A stretch of DNA of 52,510 nt, from contig JAEZHF010000087.1 of NCBI GenBank assembly GCA_023416745.1, forward strand, positions 1-52,510, written 5' to 3'. This DNA is from Bacillota bacterium (lineage in GTDB: Bacteria > Bacillota > Clostridia > Christensenellales > SZUA-584). Under the pieces are notes generated by a model. It was not told the origin of the DNA. It was given only the letters and a program-made list of their open reading frames with translations, and searched no databases. This document shows positions 8,565-15,758 of this stretch, in pieces (positions within the stretch are counted from its first letter, which is position 1; each line of letters begins with the position of its first letter). Both the position numbers and the translations under genes were made by a program.

Positions 8565-8596
8565 GCCCCGCCGGTCATCTGTGAAACCGGCGGGGC
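8565..8596. other. Strong intercistronic hairpin without a U-run
   Basis: An 11-bp perfect GC-rich stem (8565-8575 with 8586-8596) and a 10-base loop in the 139-bp gap between the sorE-like and mtlD-like genes. No T-tract follows on either strand, so it may be an mRNA-stabilising or processing element that uncouples expression of upstream and downstream genes. Confidence 0.6.
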
Positions 8597-8672
8597 CATA
8601 TGCTTTCTCCCATCGTTTTACTATGATGCCTTTCCAGCAAAGCCGCAACGCATGGTTCCGCCCTTTCAGACG

Positions 8673-9947
8673 TTATATATCACTGTTTATTGGCCTTGAG
8701 TGTATGGCGAGCAGGCAGTCCTCTGCTTCGCCGGACCACAGCCCATTATGCCGCCTGACGATGTCTGCCAGTTCCAGATACCGCCTGTCCGTATCGCCCA
8801 GCCTGTGCAGCTCGTCAAGCGGCGTCATCGGCATGCTGATCTGCACATACACCAGCTTTTTGCCGCCGCTGATATGCGGCAGGTTCAGCGTGGTATCGAT
8901 CACCGAATCGAGGCCGCCCACGTGCGTGATCATCGCAGACGGGTCAATGCGCCCCGCCCCCATCAGCCGCACCGCTTCGCGCATATCGTTCGTGTTGCCG
9001 CCGCTGGTGCCCGTCACATGCGTGCCACCGTAATGCACGTTATAGAAGTTGAGGTTGGCGCTGAGCGCCGTGTTCGTGGGTCCGGCGAAAAAGTTCAGGC
9101 AGCCGTCCCGTGCCAGCAGCGCATCCGCCTGCTCGATCACGGCGGAAACCTGTGCAAACACCATCACGTCGTCGAAGCCGTGCTCCGTCTTAGCGCGCAG
9201 CGCCCGCACCGGATCTTCCTGCTTCGCCGTATTTACATAGGTAAGCCGCACTCCCGCCTGACGCGCCGCATCCACGGAGAATATCGATTCCGCCCGCGAT
9301 AACCGCCCGTCGTCGATGTCCGTCACCACCAGCACCGAAGGCCGCCTGTCCGCGTGCAGCGCATAGTCGATCGCGCCCAGCCCCATCGGCCCGCACGCAC
9401 CCAGCAGCGCCAAGCTTCCGCCTTGGCGTATACCCATGTCATGCGTGTATCGGCCCGGCTGAGTGTGATAGCTGGCGTGATACGCACCGATAATGCAGCC
9501 CATCGGCTCCACCAGCGAGCCCTGATAAAAGTGGCGCGCTTCATACTTGATCAGGTGGCCGATCTCCATCACGACGGACGGTATGATGATGTACGTCGCG
9601 TTGCCGCCCACATATGGGAAGGAAAACCCCGGCGCGGCCATCGAGCCCTTGTAGTTGAGCGCCGTCTGCATCACAAACCGCTCACCGGGTGCAAATTCGC
9701 CCTTCCACCGTTCGCCCGCCTCGACGATCTCACCGCAGAACTCGTGCCCCATCATCACCGGGTTTTGGGCGATGTCTTTGGGCACACGCTTGTGGTCCTC
9801 GCCCTGTATCGCCGTCTTGTAGGTGGACATGCAGATGGAGTCGGTGACGATGCGCGCCAGTATTTCGTCCGGCTGCATGGCAGGCAGCTCAAACTCTTCC
9901 AGCCTCAGATCATTTTTTCCATATAGCCTAACCGCTCTGGTCTTCAA
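8673..9947 (-). CDS. sorE: L-sorbose-1-phosphate reductase-like zinc dehydrogenase
   Basis: A 424-residue medium-chain dehydrogenase. It follows Klebsiella SorE closely over its length: ALRLYGKxDLRLExFxLPAMQxDEIL at the N-terminus, GHEFCGEI, GSLVEP, MGIR, GPMGLxAIDYALH, DGCLNFFAGP, NFYxVHY, GTSGGNTxDMRxAVRL and GGKKLVY. Likely catalytic zinc ligands are Cys39, His68 and Glu69 or Glu147. SorE reduces L-sorbose 1-phosphate to D-glucitol 6-phosphate, which a SorD-type SDR then oxidises. The next gene upstream (14 bp away) is exactly such an SDR, which supports the pairing. The substrate could be a related ketose phosphate. Confidence 0.85.
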   Translation of the reverse strand: MKTRAVRLYGKNDLRLEEFELPAMQPDEILARIVTDSICMSTYKTAIQGEDHKRVPKDIAQNPVMMGHEFCGEIVEAGERWKGEFAPGERFVMQTALNYKGSMAAPGFSFPYVGGNATYIIIPSVVMEIGHLIKYEARHFYQGSLVEPMGCIIGAYHASYHTQPGRYTHDMGIRQGGSLALLGACGPMGLGAIDYALHADRRPSVLVVTDIDDGRLSRAESIFSVDAARQAGVRLTYVNTAKQEDPVRALRAKTEHGFDDVMVFAQVSAVIEQADALLARDGCLNFFAGPTNTALSANLNFYNVHYGGTHVTGTSGGNTNDMREAVRLMGAGRIDPSAMITHVGGLDSVIDTTLNLPHISGGKKLVYVQISMPMTPLDELHRLGDTDRRYLELADIVRRHNGLWSGEAEDCLLAIHSRPINSDI

Positions 9948-9961
9948 GCTTTCCTCCGTTG

Positions 9962-10744
9962 TCAGCGCATTTCAAAGCCGCCGGTCACATTGATGGCCTG
10001 CCCCGTCATGTAGGAAGACAGGTCGCTGGCCAGAAACACCATCACATTGGCGACATCCTCATATTCGCAGCTGCGCCCCATCGGTATCTGCTTCATATAA
10101 TGCTCCAGCGTTTCTTCCACACTCTGGCCGCGGTTGCGCGCATATTGGTTGATCAGCGCGTTCTCGCCCTCGCGCCACAGCGGGGAATCCAGCAGGTTGC
10201 CGGGGCATATCGCGTTGACGCGCACGCCGAACGGCGCAAACTCCAGCGCCAGACTCTGCACCAGCCCGATGCCGCCGAACTTAGACGACGCGTAGGCGGA
10301 GCTTTTATAGCTGCCTTTTTTTCCGGTCTTGCTGTTAATCTGTATGATGCAGCCGGACCGCTTGTCGATAAAGTGCTGGGCGCAGGCTTTCATGATATGG
10401 AAGCTGCCCAGCAGGTTCACTTCAATCACCTGTCTCCAATCAGCGATGTCTATTTCGTTGATCGCCCCGGACTTGAGTATTCCCGCGTTGGCGACGAGTA
10501 TGTCCAGCTGGCCGAATTTCTCTATCGTGCGCTCGTAGGCCGCCACGCACTGCGCGTAGTCCGTCACATCGCAGCCGATGCCCAGCGCGTCCGGCAGCTG
10601 CTCCGCCACTGCCTGTGCGTTCTGTTCCGCCACATCCGCCACCGTCACCCGGCAGCCCTCATCCGCCAGCCTTTTGCACAGCGCCGCACCGAGTCCGCGT
10701 CCGCCGCCGGTGACCAGCGCCACCTTGCCTTCCAGCATTCCCAT
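9962..10744 (-). CDS. SDR oxidoreductase, sorbitol-6-phosphate dehydrogenase-like (copy 2, SorD-like)
   Basis: A 260-residue short-chain dehydrogenase with the cofactor loop GGGRGLG (13-19) and active-site Asn110, Ser138, Tyr151 and Lys155. It is clearly paralogous to the SDR at 4253-5023 (shared SAYASSKFGGIGLVQSLALE-type core, VNAICPGNLLDSPLW, TGQAINVTGG) and to SrlD/SorD. With the SorE-like reductase 14 bp downstream it would complete conversion of a ketose 1-phosphate through an alditol 6-phosphate to fructose 6-phosphate. ATG 10744 follows GGAGGGGG. It starts 17 bp after deoC, so the genes are one transcription unit. Confidence 0.85.
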   Translation of the reverse strand: MGMLEGKVALVTGGGRGLGAALCKRLADEGCRVTVADVAEQNAQAVAEQLPDALGIGCDVTDYAQCVAAYERTIEKFGQLDILVANAGILKSGAINEIDIADWRQVIEVNLLGSFHIMKACAQHFIDKRSGCIIQINSKTGKKGSYKSSAYASSKFGGIGLVQSLALEFAPFGVRVNAICPGNLLDSPLWREGENALINQYARNRGQSVEETLEHYMKQIPMGRSCEYEDVANVMVFLASDLSSYMTGQAINVTGGFEMR

Positions 10745-10761
10745 CGTTTTCCCCCTCCGGC

Positions 10762-11421
10762 CTACGCAAGTGAAATCAGTATATTAACCGCGCTGGTGAG
10801 CCCCAGCCCCATTCGGTGCACGCCTTCTGCGCGGAACGCCTCGATGGCTTCCAGCGTCCGGATACCGCCCGCCGCCTTGATATAAACGTCGCTGCCCACC
10901 ACGGACTTGATCAGCCGCACCTGCTCGATTGTCGCGGGAGCAAACCAGCCCGTGCCTGTCTTCACGTAATCCGCGCCCGACTGCACCACCAGCTCGCACG
11001 CCTTTTTGGCGTTGTATTCGTCCAGACAGCCGATCTCAATGATGCATTTGAGCGGCTTGTCTTCCGCCGCTTCTCGGACGCGCTTCAGCTCGTCGAGCAC
11101 CAGGTCGTACCGTCCGCTCAGCATCCACCCGAGGTTGATCACCATATCCAGCTCGTCCGCGCCCAGCTCGATGGTACGCTTTGCCTCCGCCACCTTTATT
11201 TCCGTGAACTCGCCGCCCGACGGGTAACCCACCGGCCCGCCCGCGTGCACACCGGTGCCCGCAAGGCCCTCCACCACCTGCTTTAAGTAGCACGACAGCG
11301 TGAACACGCACGCGAAAGAATACTTGCGCGCATGATCGATTAAGCTTTGTATCTCGGCTTCGGTGTGCGCGTTCTGTACCAGCGTCACATCCAGCATCTT
11401 CGCCAGTTCGGGCTGTGTCAT
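10762..11421 (-). CDS. deoC: Deoxyribose-phosphate aldolase (DeoC family)
   Basis: A 219-residue class I aldolase with the DeoC residues in place: Asp92 in LDMVINLG, the Schiff-base Lys154 in YVKTGTGW and Lys182 in IKAAGGIR. The known reaction splits 2-deoxyribose 5-phosphate into acetaldehyde and glyceraldehyde 3-phosphate. It is the first structural gene of the module and lies directly behind the proposed operator; GGAGGG precedes the ATG by seven bases. With polyol-phosphate enzymes around it, a different deoxy-sugar phosphate is possible. It could also link to the nucleoside-type binding protein at 2391. Confidence 0.88.
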   Translation of the reverse strand: MTQPELAKMLDVTLVQNAHTEAEIQSLIDHARKYSFACVFTLSCYLKQVVEGLAGTGVHAGGPVGYPSGGEFTEIKVAEAKRTIELGADELDMVINLGWMLSGRYDLVLDELKRVREAAEDKPLKCIIEIGCLDEYNAKKACELVVQSGADYVKTGTGWFAPATIEQVRLIKSVVGSDVYIKAAGGIRTLEAIEAFRAEGVHRMGLGLTSAVNILISLA

Positions 11422-11458
11422 GGATTGTCCCTCCGGATAAATGTATTTAAATTATATG

Positions 11459-11493
11459 CTAATAGTCTATAACATCATTATGTTTATAGTCAA
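11459..11493 (-). promoter_or_regulatory. Promoter of the deoC operon with an overlapping palindromic operator
   Basis: On the minus strand, TTGACT (11493-11488) and TATAGA (11471-11466) are spaced by 16 bases. The same stretch, 11465-11491, is an imperfect palindrome (GACTATAAACAT paired with ATGTTATAGAC). HutC-type GntR regulators bind such AT-rich GT/AC palindromes, and the GntR gene is directly upstream, so it is the likely repressor. A second possible -10 (TATAAT, 11456-11451) lies just downstream. Confidence 0.6.
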
Positions 11494-11559
11494 GAATTTG
11501 CGAAAGAAATATATTGGAAGGCCATTCTGCCCGGGCGGCGATGCAAATCTTAAACGGTA

Positions 11560-12285
11560 CTACGGCTCAATGCGCCCTTCGACAGCCACCGAATACTCCA
11601 TGCGGTTGCCATCCATCAGCACATCGTTCACCAGTATCGGCACGCCATGGCTACAGACAACACGATGATTGGCGAGTATCGGGCTGCCCGCGGATATGCC
11701 GAGCATTTCCGCCAGCATGAAGTCAGCCGTCTGCGCTTTGATGGTGTCCACCGCGGAGGTGATGGTGATGCCGTAGTTCTTCTCGATATGCTTATAGAGC
11801 GATACGAATTTGCCGACATCCTGCTCAATGCCGGTGACCAGGCTGGCGATGATGTAGTCGGTGATATAGGCGACAGGCTTTTTGTTGGCCGCCTGCAGGC
11901 GCTGTACGCGCACCACATCCGTCTTTTCAGAAATATTCAGCTCGCGCGCCAGCAGTTCGGGGGGCTTGACGGTATCGATATGCATGCTTTTTGTTGAAAC
12001 CGTAAACCCCTTGGCTTCCAACGTGCGCGTAAAGGATGAGATGTAATTGAGCTTCTGTATCGTGCGGAAATCAAGCACCTCCGTGCCGTAGCCCTGCTGC
12101 GCCTTCACGTAGCCTTCGCTCTCCAGCAGGTGCATGGCGTTCCTCACCGTCGTCCGGCTGACGCCGTATATGCCGCACAGCGCGGATTCGGGCGGAAGCA
12201 AGCTGCCGACGGGGTGCTTCCCCTCCCGTATCTTGTCCCGCAAATCGCTGTAGACGCTGATGTACGCAAACTGACCCGTTTCCAT
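11560..12285 (-). CDS. GntR-family transcriptional regulator, HutC/UTRA type
   Basis: A 241-residue regulator. Residues about 5-70 form the winged helix (SVYSDLRDKIREGKHPVGSLLPPE, YGVSRTTVRNAMHLLESEGYV), and about 80-235 the UTRA effector domain (GITITSAVDTIKAQTADFMLAEML, GSPILANHRV). HutC-type members respond to sugar phosphates or amino-acid metabolites. ATG 12285 is preceded by AAAGGAG; a longer upstream frame would run through the promoter and is rejected. It lies upstream of, and in the same direction as, the deoC-sorD-sorE-mtlD genes, whose promoter carries a matching palindrome. Confidence 0.88.
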   Translation of the reverse strand: METGQFAYISVYSDLRDKIREGKHPVGSLLPPESALCGIYGVSRTTVRNAMHLLESEGYVKAQQGYGTEVLDFRTIQKLNYISSFTRTLEAKGFTVSTKSMHIDTVKPPELLARELNISEKTDVVRVQRLQAANKKPVAYITDYIIASLVTGIEQDVGKFVSLYKHIEKNYGITITSAVDTIKAQTADFMLAEMLGISAGSPILANHRVVCSHGVPILVNDVLMDGNRMEYSVAVEGRIEP

Positions 12286-12323
12286 AAAGCTCCTTTGTAA
12301 ACAAGCGCTGAACCCATAACTAC

Positions 12324-12351
12324 ACTGTATAAAACTGTCCAAATTTGTCAA
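12324..12351 (-). promoter_or_regulatory. Candidate promoter of the GntR gene
   Basis: Minus strand TTGACA (12351-12346), a 16-base spacer and TACAGT (12329-12324), about 40 bases upstream of the ATG at 12285. The -35 is a perfect match; the -10 is moderate. Confidence 0.5.
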
Positions 12352-12354
12352 ATG

Positions 12355-12380
12355 CAAAGGAGAGGCTTCGGGCACTCTCC
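12355..12380 (-). terminator. Probable terminator after the M14 peptidase gene
   Basis: Stem GGAGAG/CTCTCC (12375-12380 with 12359-12364), followed on the minus strand by an interrupted T-rich tail (TTTGCATTT). It starts 12 bp after the peptidase stop and separates that gene from the GntR promoter. Confidence 0.55.
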
Positions 12381-12391
12381 GGCAAAACAGG

Positions 12392-13663
12392 CTATACTGT
12401 CGCCGCGTACAGCAGCATCGGGCGGTTGTCGGCGTATATGGTGCTAAACTGGGATATCGGCAGCGGGTTTCTGCCACGCCCCACCTCCACCGTATACCCG
12501 GGCCGGCGGTAGTCCTGTATGAACCAGTCCTTGTAGCCCGCGTATGAGGCCGGCCCTTCCGGCTCCGCCAGCTCGTAGCCGCTCAGCCCCGCCAGCGATT
12601 CACCGATCGTCTGCGCCTCGGCTGGCGCGAGATTCTCGAAGTTCCAGAATATCACCTCGCCCTGGCTGTGATACGCCATTACGAGACGGAAATCATGGGC
12701 ACGCGTAAAATCCGCCATCGCGCGCGACTCCGGCTCGGATTCCGGGTAAGGCCCGGAGAACCTTGTGGGTCCCGGCCCGGTGATGCCCAGCACCGCCTCA
12801 GCCTGTTTGGATTCCTCCCACGCGGCGTTGTAGTTGTGGTTTAAGTCCACGCCGTTGTTGTTGGACTGCCAGTCTTTGGAGAAGTCCGTGCTGCCCCGGT
12901 TCCAGCGTATCAGCTCGCTGTAATTGGGGTTGCTGCGCTGCAGGCCGTTCAGCACCAGATCCACGCCGTCCGGGTTCACCATCGGGATGATATAGATGCT
13001 GCTGTTCTCCCACATCTCACGCGGGTCAAAGCCGCTGATCTCCGTGCCCAGCGCGTATGCTTTCGCATAGTCCTCCGTGAACTTCATCAGCACCGGCGAC
13101 GTGATCCACTCAAGGCCGTGGTGCGCGGCGTTGTAGAACACTTCGTTTGCGCCTGTGCCCAGACGGATGTAGCCAAGCTCCCGGCCCAGCGAGCTGTACC
13201 CCGCCACCCCGATCTCAATGAACGGATAGCGCGCTTTGAGCCCTCGGATGTCGTGCTGAAGTACGTCATAGGTATAATCGATGTTGGTGTCCACCACGTC
13301 GATGCCGTACGGCACAGTGACCGTCTGCCCGGTGCGCAGGTTATACGGGTCCAGCGCCAGGTTGGCAGCCTGCAGCAGCGGCAGACTGGTATCATACCTT
13401 TGGGCGATGCCGTAAAGCGTGTCACCCGGTCTGATCGTGTATGTATCGTAGCCCAGCAAAAAACGCTCCAGTGTGCGGTATGTATTCAGCCCGATGATAC
13501 CGTCCGGCAGCAGACCGAAATCCCGTTGGAACCGTTTTACCGCGTTTTGCGTCTGCAGCCCGAATACGCCGTCTATGTTCCCGAGGTCGTACCCCAGCTT
13601 TGCCAGCAGCGCCTGGATCTCCATCACGTCGGTGCCCGACATGCCCGCCCTCAGCACTCTCAT
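12392..13663 (-). CDS. PG-binding/LysM/M14 zinc peptidase (gamma-D-glutamyl-diaminopimelate peptidase-like)
   Basis: A 423-residue modular cell-wall peptidase. Residues 1-66 form a peptidoglycan-binding domain, 73-117 a LysM domain (YTIRPGDTLYGIAQRY), and about 125-423 an M14 metallopeptidase. Zinc ligands are His182 and Glu185 (HHGLE) and the His of MAYHSQGE; the general base is the Glu of YTVEVGRG. GVDLNHNY at the substrate site fits the M14 branch that cleaves muropeptides (ENP1/MpaA-like) rather than digestive carboxypeptidases. There is no signal peptide, as in sporulation-associated members that act inside the sporangium. A polysaccharide deacetylase gene lies 69 bp upstream. Confidence 0.88.
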   Translation of the reverse strand: MRVLRAGMSGTDVMEIQALLAKLGYDLGNIDGVFGLQTQNAVKRFQRDFGLLPDGIIGLNTYRTLERFLLGYDTYTIRPGDTLYGIAQRYDTSLPLLQAANLALDPYNLRTGQTVTVPYGIDVVDTNIDYTYDVLQHDIRGLKARYPFIEIGVAGYSSLGRELGYIRLGTGANEVFYNAAHHGLEWITSPVLMKFTEDYAKAYALGTEISGFDPREMWENSSIYIIPMVNPDGVDLVLNGLQRSNPNYSELIRWNRGSTDFSKDWQSNNNGVDLNHNYNAAWEESKQAEAVLGITGPGPTRFSGPYPESEPESRAMADFTRAHDFRLVMAYHSQGEVIFWNFENLAPAEAQTIGESLAGLSGYELAEPEGPASYAGYKDWFIQDYRRPGYTVEVGRGRNPLPISQFSTIYADNRPMLLYAATV

Positions 13664-13732
13664 ACAGCGCCTCCTTAACCGATATTGCGATATAATATCG
13701 TATTCAGCGCGCCGCCGTTTTGACAGCGGAAA

Positions 13733-14428
13733 TCAGTCGAGCAGCTCGCTCACCGTGACGAACGAGTAGCCCTCATCCCGCAGCCGCTCCACGATCAGAG
13801 GCACCGCCTCGCGGGAGGGTGCGCTGCTGTCATACATGAGGTGCATCGCGATGATGTCACCCGGCTGCACCATCTGCACGACGTTGTCCGCGATGGACTC
13901 GGCTGTGCCTGACAGGTCCCCCTCGTATTCCGGCTCGCGGCTCCACATCACCGTCGTCATGCCGCGCTCTTGCAGCGCCAGCGGCAGCAACACCAGCTTC
14001 TTGCCGTACGGCGGGCGGAACATGATCTCACCCTCATAACCCGCCTGCCGGAGCAGATCATTGGTTTTATCAAGCTCATCCGCAATGAATTGGCCGCTCC
14101 TAAACACCATGCGCTGGTGAGAGTACGCGTGGCTGCCCACCTGATGCCCGGCGTCCACGATGGCCTTCGCTTCCTCCGTATGGCTTTCCATCGCCTCGCC
14201 GATCAGGAAGAACGTGCCTTTGACGTCCAGCTCATCCAGCATATCGAGTATCTCTTGCGTATATTCCGTCGGGCCGTCGTCAAAAGTCAGCGCCACCTCT
14301 TTGCTGTCCGTTTCCGCATGGGTGACGATGTCCCCTGCAGCCTGAAAGCTGCGCGCGTTCATCCATTTGTATACGCCGAAAGACACGGCGATCAGTGCCG
14401 TAACAACGCCGGTGATGATCCAAAGCAT
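13733..14428 (-). CDS. Polysaccharide deacetylase (NodB homology domain)
   Basis: A 231-residue membrane-anchored or exported deacetylase. An N-terminal hydrophobic segment (about 2-22) is followed by the NodB domain: TFDDGP with Asp50 and Asp51, the metal-binding HAYSH (His100, His104), RPPYGKK, and DIIAMHLM near the end. Such enzymes remove acetyl groups from peptidoglycan amino sugars; PdaA-type members work in spore cortex formation. The start chosen is ATG 14428, preceded by GAGGAAGG. An in-frame TTG at 14458 has no ribosome site. It is probably co-expressed with the M14 peptidase 69 bp downstream. Confidence 0.88.
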   Translation of the reverse strand: MLWIITGVVTALIAVSFGVYKWMNARSFQAAGDIVTHAETDSKEVALTFDDGPTEYTQEILDMLDELDVKGTFFLIGEAMESHTEEAKAIVDAGHQVGSHAYSHQRMVFRSGQFIADELDKTNDLLRQAGYEGEIMFRPPYGKKLVLLPLALQERGMTTVMWSREPEYEGDLSGTAESIADNVVQMVQPGDIIAMHLMYDSSAPSREAVPLIVERLRDEGYSFVTVSELLD

Positions 14429-14504
14429 CTTTTTTCCCTTCCTCACAGCGCACCTCAAAATCCGATTATTTTATGATTTGATTATATCATAATATGCGAA
14501 GATG

Positions 14505-14538
14505 CTGCGCCGAATTCGTTGGCATAATCGCGGCGCAG
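14505..14538. other. Stem-loop in the leader of the CYTH gene
   Basis: A perfect 8-bp stem CTGCGCCG/CGGCGCAG (14505-14512 with 14531-14538) and an 18-base loop in the divergent gap between the deacetylase and CYTH genes. There is no U-run. It would lie in the untranslated leader of the plus-strand gene, but its role is unknown. Confidence 0.4.
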
Positions 14539-14581
14539 GCGCAAAGACTAATTGCATGATATTCTTTTGGAGGTCATTGTT

Positions 14582-15304
14582 TTGGATCTGACTGAAAAGA
14601 TTCCCGCTACCGAAGTCAAGCTGATGCTGAAAAGCAAGAAAGCGCTGGACAAGGGCTTTGCGCTGTCCGCGGCGCTAATTGAGCTGTTCGATATCTCCGG
14701 CGAACCCAAGGACAGGCCGGTGTGGTATGTGGACACGCCGGACCAGAAGCTCAAGAAATGGGGCTGGTCCGTGCGGTTCCGGCAGAACAAGGATGAGCTG
14801 GAGCTGACCTATAAGAAGCGGTATACCGAATCGGGTTACAAGGCGATGTTGGACACGCCGCTCTCAGTTGCATTCGACCGCGGCTTTGAGCCGGAGATCG
14901 ACCTTGGGTATTCCAAGAAGACGATCAGCTTCTCATCCATACACAAGCTCACCGCCGACAGCCAGCCGGACATGCTGGAATCCCGCCGCCTCGCGCTTGC
15001 GAACTGTCCGGGACTGCTGACCCACTGGAAGGGGCCAAACAAGGGCTTCGCTCACCTTTGCGAGTCCGTGCTGTACGGGCCTGTCGCGGCGCTGAACTAC
15101 GAGGGCAAGCTGGACGGCCTCAAGATTAAAATCGAAGTCTGGAGGCTCAAAAATTATATCTCGGAGTTGTCTTTTGATATCGGCAGCGACGATGCCGCGG
15201 AAACAAAAAAGCAGGTTGCCCGCCTGCTTTTGTCCAGCGAAATGCTGGATCCCGTCAATACGCTCAAAACAGACGCGCTGTTTGACCAGTACGCCAAGGA
15301 GTGA
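14582..15304 (+). CDS. CYTH domain protein
   Basis: About 240 residues with features of the CYTH fold (adenylyl cyclase IV/thiamine triphosphatase/tripolyphosphatase superfamily), which binds triphosphates in a barrel of Glu and Lys/Arg residues. Visible are TEVKLML near the N-terminus (the ExK strand), VWYVDTPDQKLKKWGWSVRF followed by ELELTYKKRY, and near the C-terminus IKIEVWRLKNYISELSFDIG. TTG 14582 is the likely start, seven bases behind GGAGGT (14569-14574). The substrate is unknown; inorganic polyphosphate or a nucleotide triphosphate are both possible. It is the only plus-strand gene between 3.5 and 52.5 kb and ends 4 bp from the end of the convergent fabZ. Confidence 0.72.
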   Translation: MDLTEKIPATEVKLMLKSKKALDKGFALSAALIELFDISGEPKDRPVWYVDTPDQKLKKWGWSVRFRQNKDELELTYKKRYTESGYKAMLDTPLSVAFDRGFEPEIDLGYSKKTISFSSIHKLTADSQPDMLESRRLALANCPGLLTHWKGPNKGFAHLCESVLYGPVAALNYEGKLDGLKIKIEVWRLKNYISELSFDIGSDDAAETKKQVARLLLSSEMLDPVNTLKTDALFDQYAKE

Positions 15305-15308
15305 CTCT

Positions 15309-15746
15309 TTAAGCCGGGTCGCCGATGGCGAACATCAGCTCACAGCTGGCCACCTGCCGCCCGTCCACCGACGCCGTGCCGGTGCCGATGCCCACGCTGC
15401 CCTTGAGGGTATCGATGCGCGTTTCCAGCACCAGTACGTCACCCGGAACCACCTTGTCGGAAAACTTTGCGTTCTTGATCTTGCCGAGGAACGCGAGGCG
15501 GCCTTTGAGCTCTTCCATCGTCAGCAGCGCGATGCCGCCCACCTGCGCCATCGCCTCCACGATCAGCACACCCGGCATCACCTTGTATTCCGCGAAATGC
15601 CCCTGAAAGAACCACTCGTTGGCGCTCACGGCCTTGATGCCTTTGGCGTATTCGCCCGGCTCCAGCAAGTCCACACGGTCCACCATCAAAAACGGCTCGC
15701 GGTGCGGCAGTATCTTCTTAATTTCATCAATGCTCAGTTTGTTCAT
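15309..15746 (-). CDS. fabZ: 3-hydroxyacyl-ACP dehydratase FabZ
   Basis: A 145-residue cytoplasmic hot-dog-fold enzyme that dehydrates 3-hydroxyacyl-ACP to trans-2-enoyl-ACP in each elongation cycle. LPHREPFLMVDRV at the N-terminus, His50 in FFQGHF and Glu64 in VEAMAQVGG are the diagnostic catalytic elements. It is the last gene of the acc-fab operon, 12 bp after fabF. No FabA, FabM or FabN is visible, so the route to unsaturated fatty acids is not encoded in this window. Confidence 0.96.
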   Translation of the reverse strand: MNKLSIDEIKKILPHREPFLMVDRVDLLEPGEYAKGIKAVSANEWFFQGHFAEYKVMPGVLIVEAMAQVGGIALLTMEELKGRLAFLGKIKNAKFSDKVVPGDVLVLETRIDTLKGSVGIGTGTASVDGRQVASCELMFAIGDPA

Positions 15747-15758
15747 TTAAGTTATCCT

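Noticed and set aside
10816..11286. Long plus-strand open frame opposite deoC, and many similar plus-strand frames elsewhere
   Set aside because: They mirror conserved minus-strand genes, are rich in Arg/His/Ala as expected of antisense frames in GC-rich DNA, and have no domain motifs.
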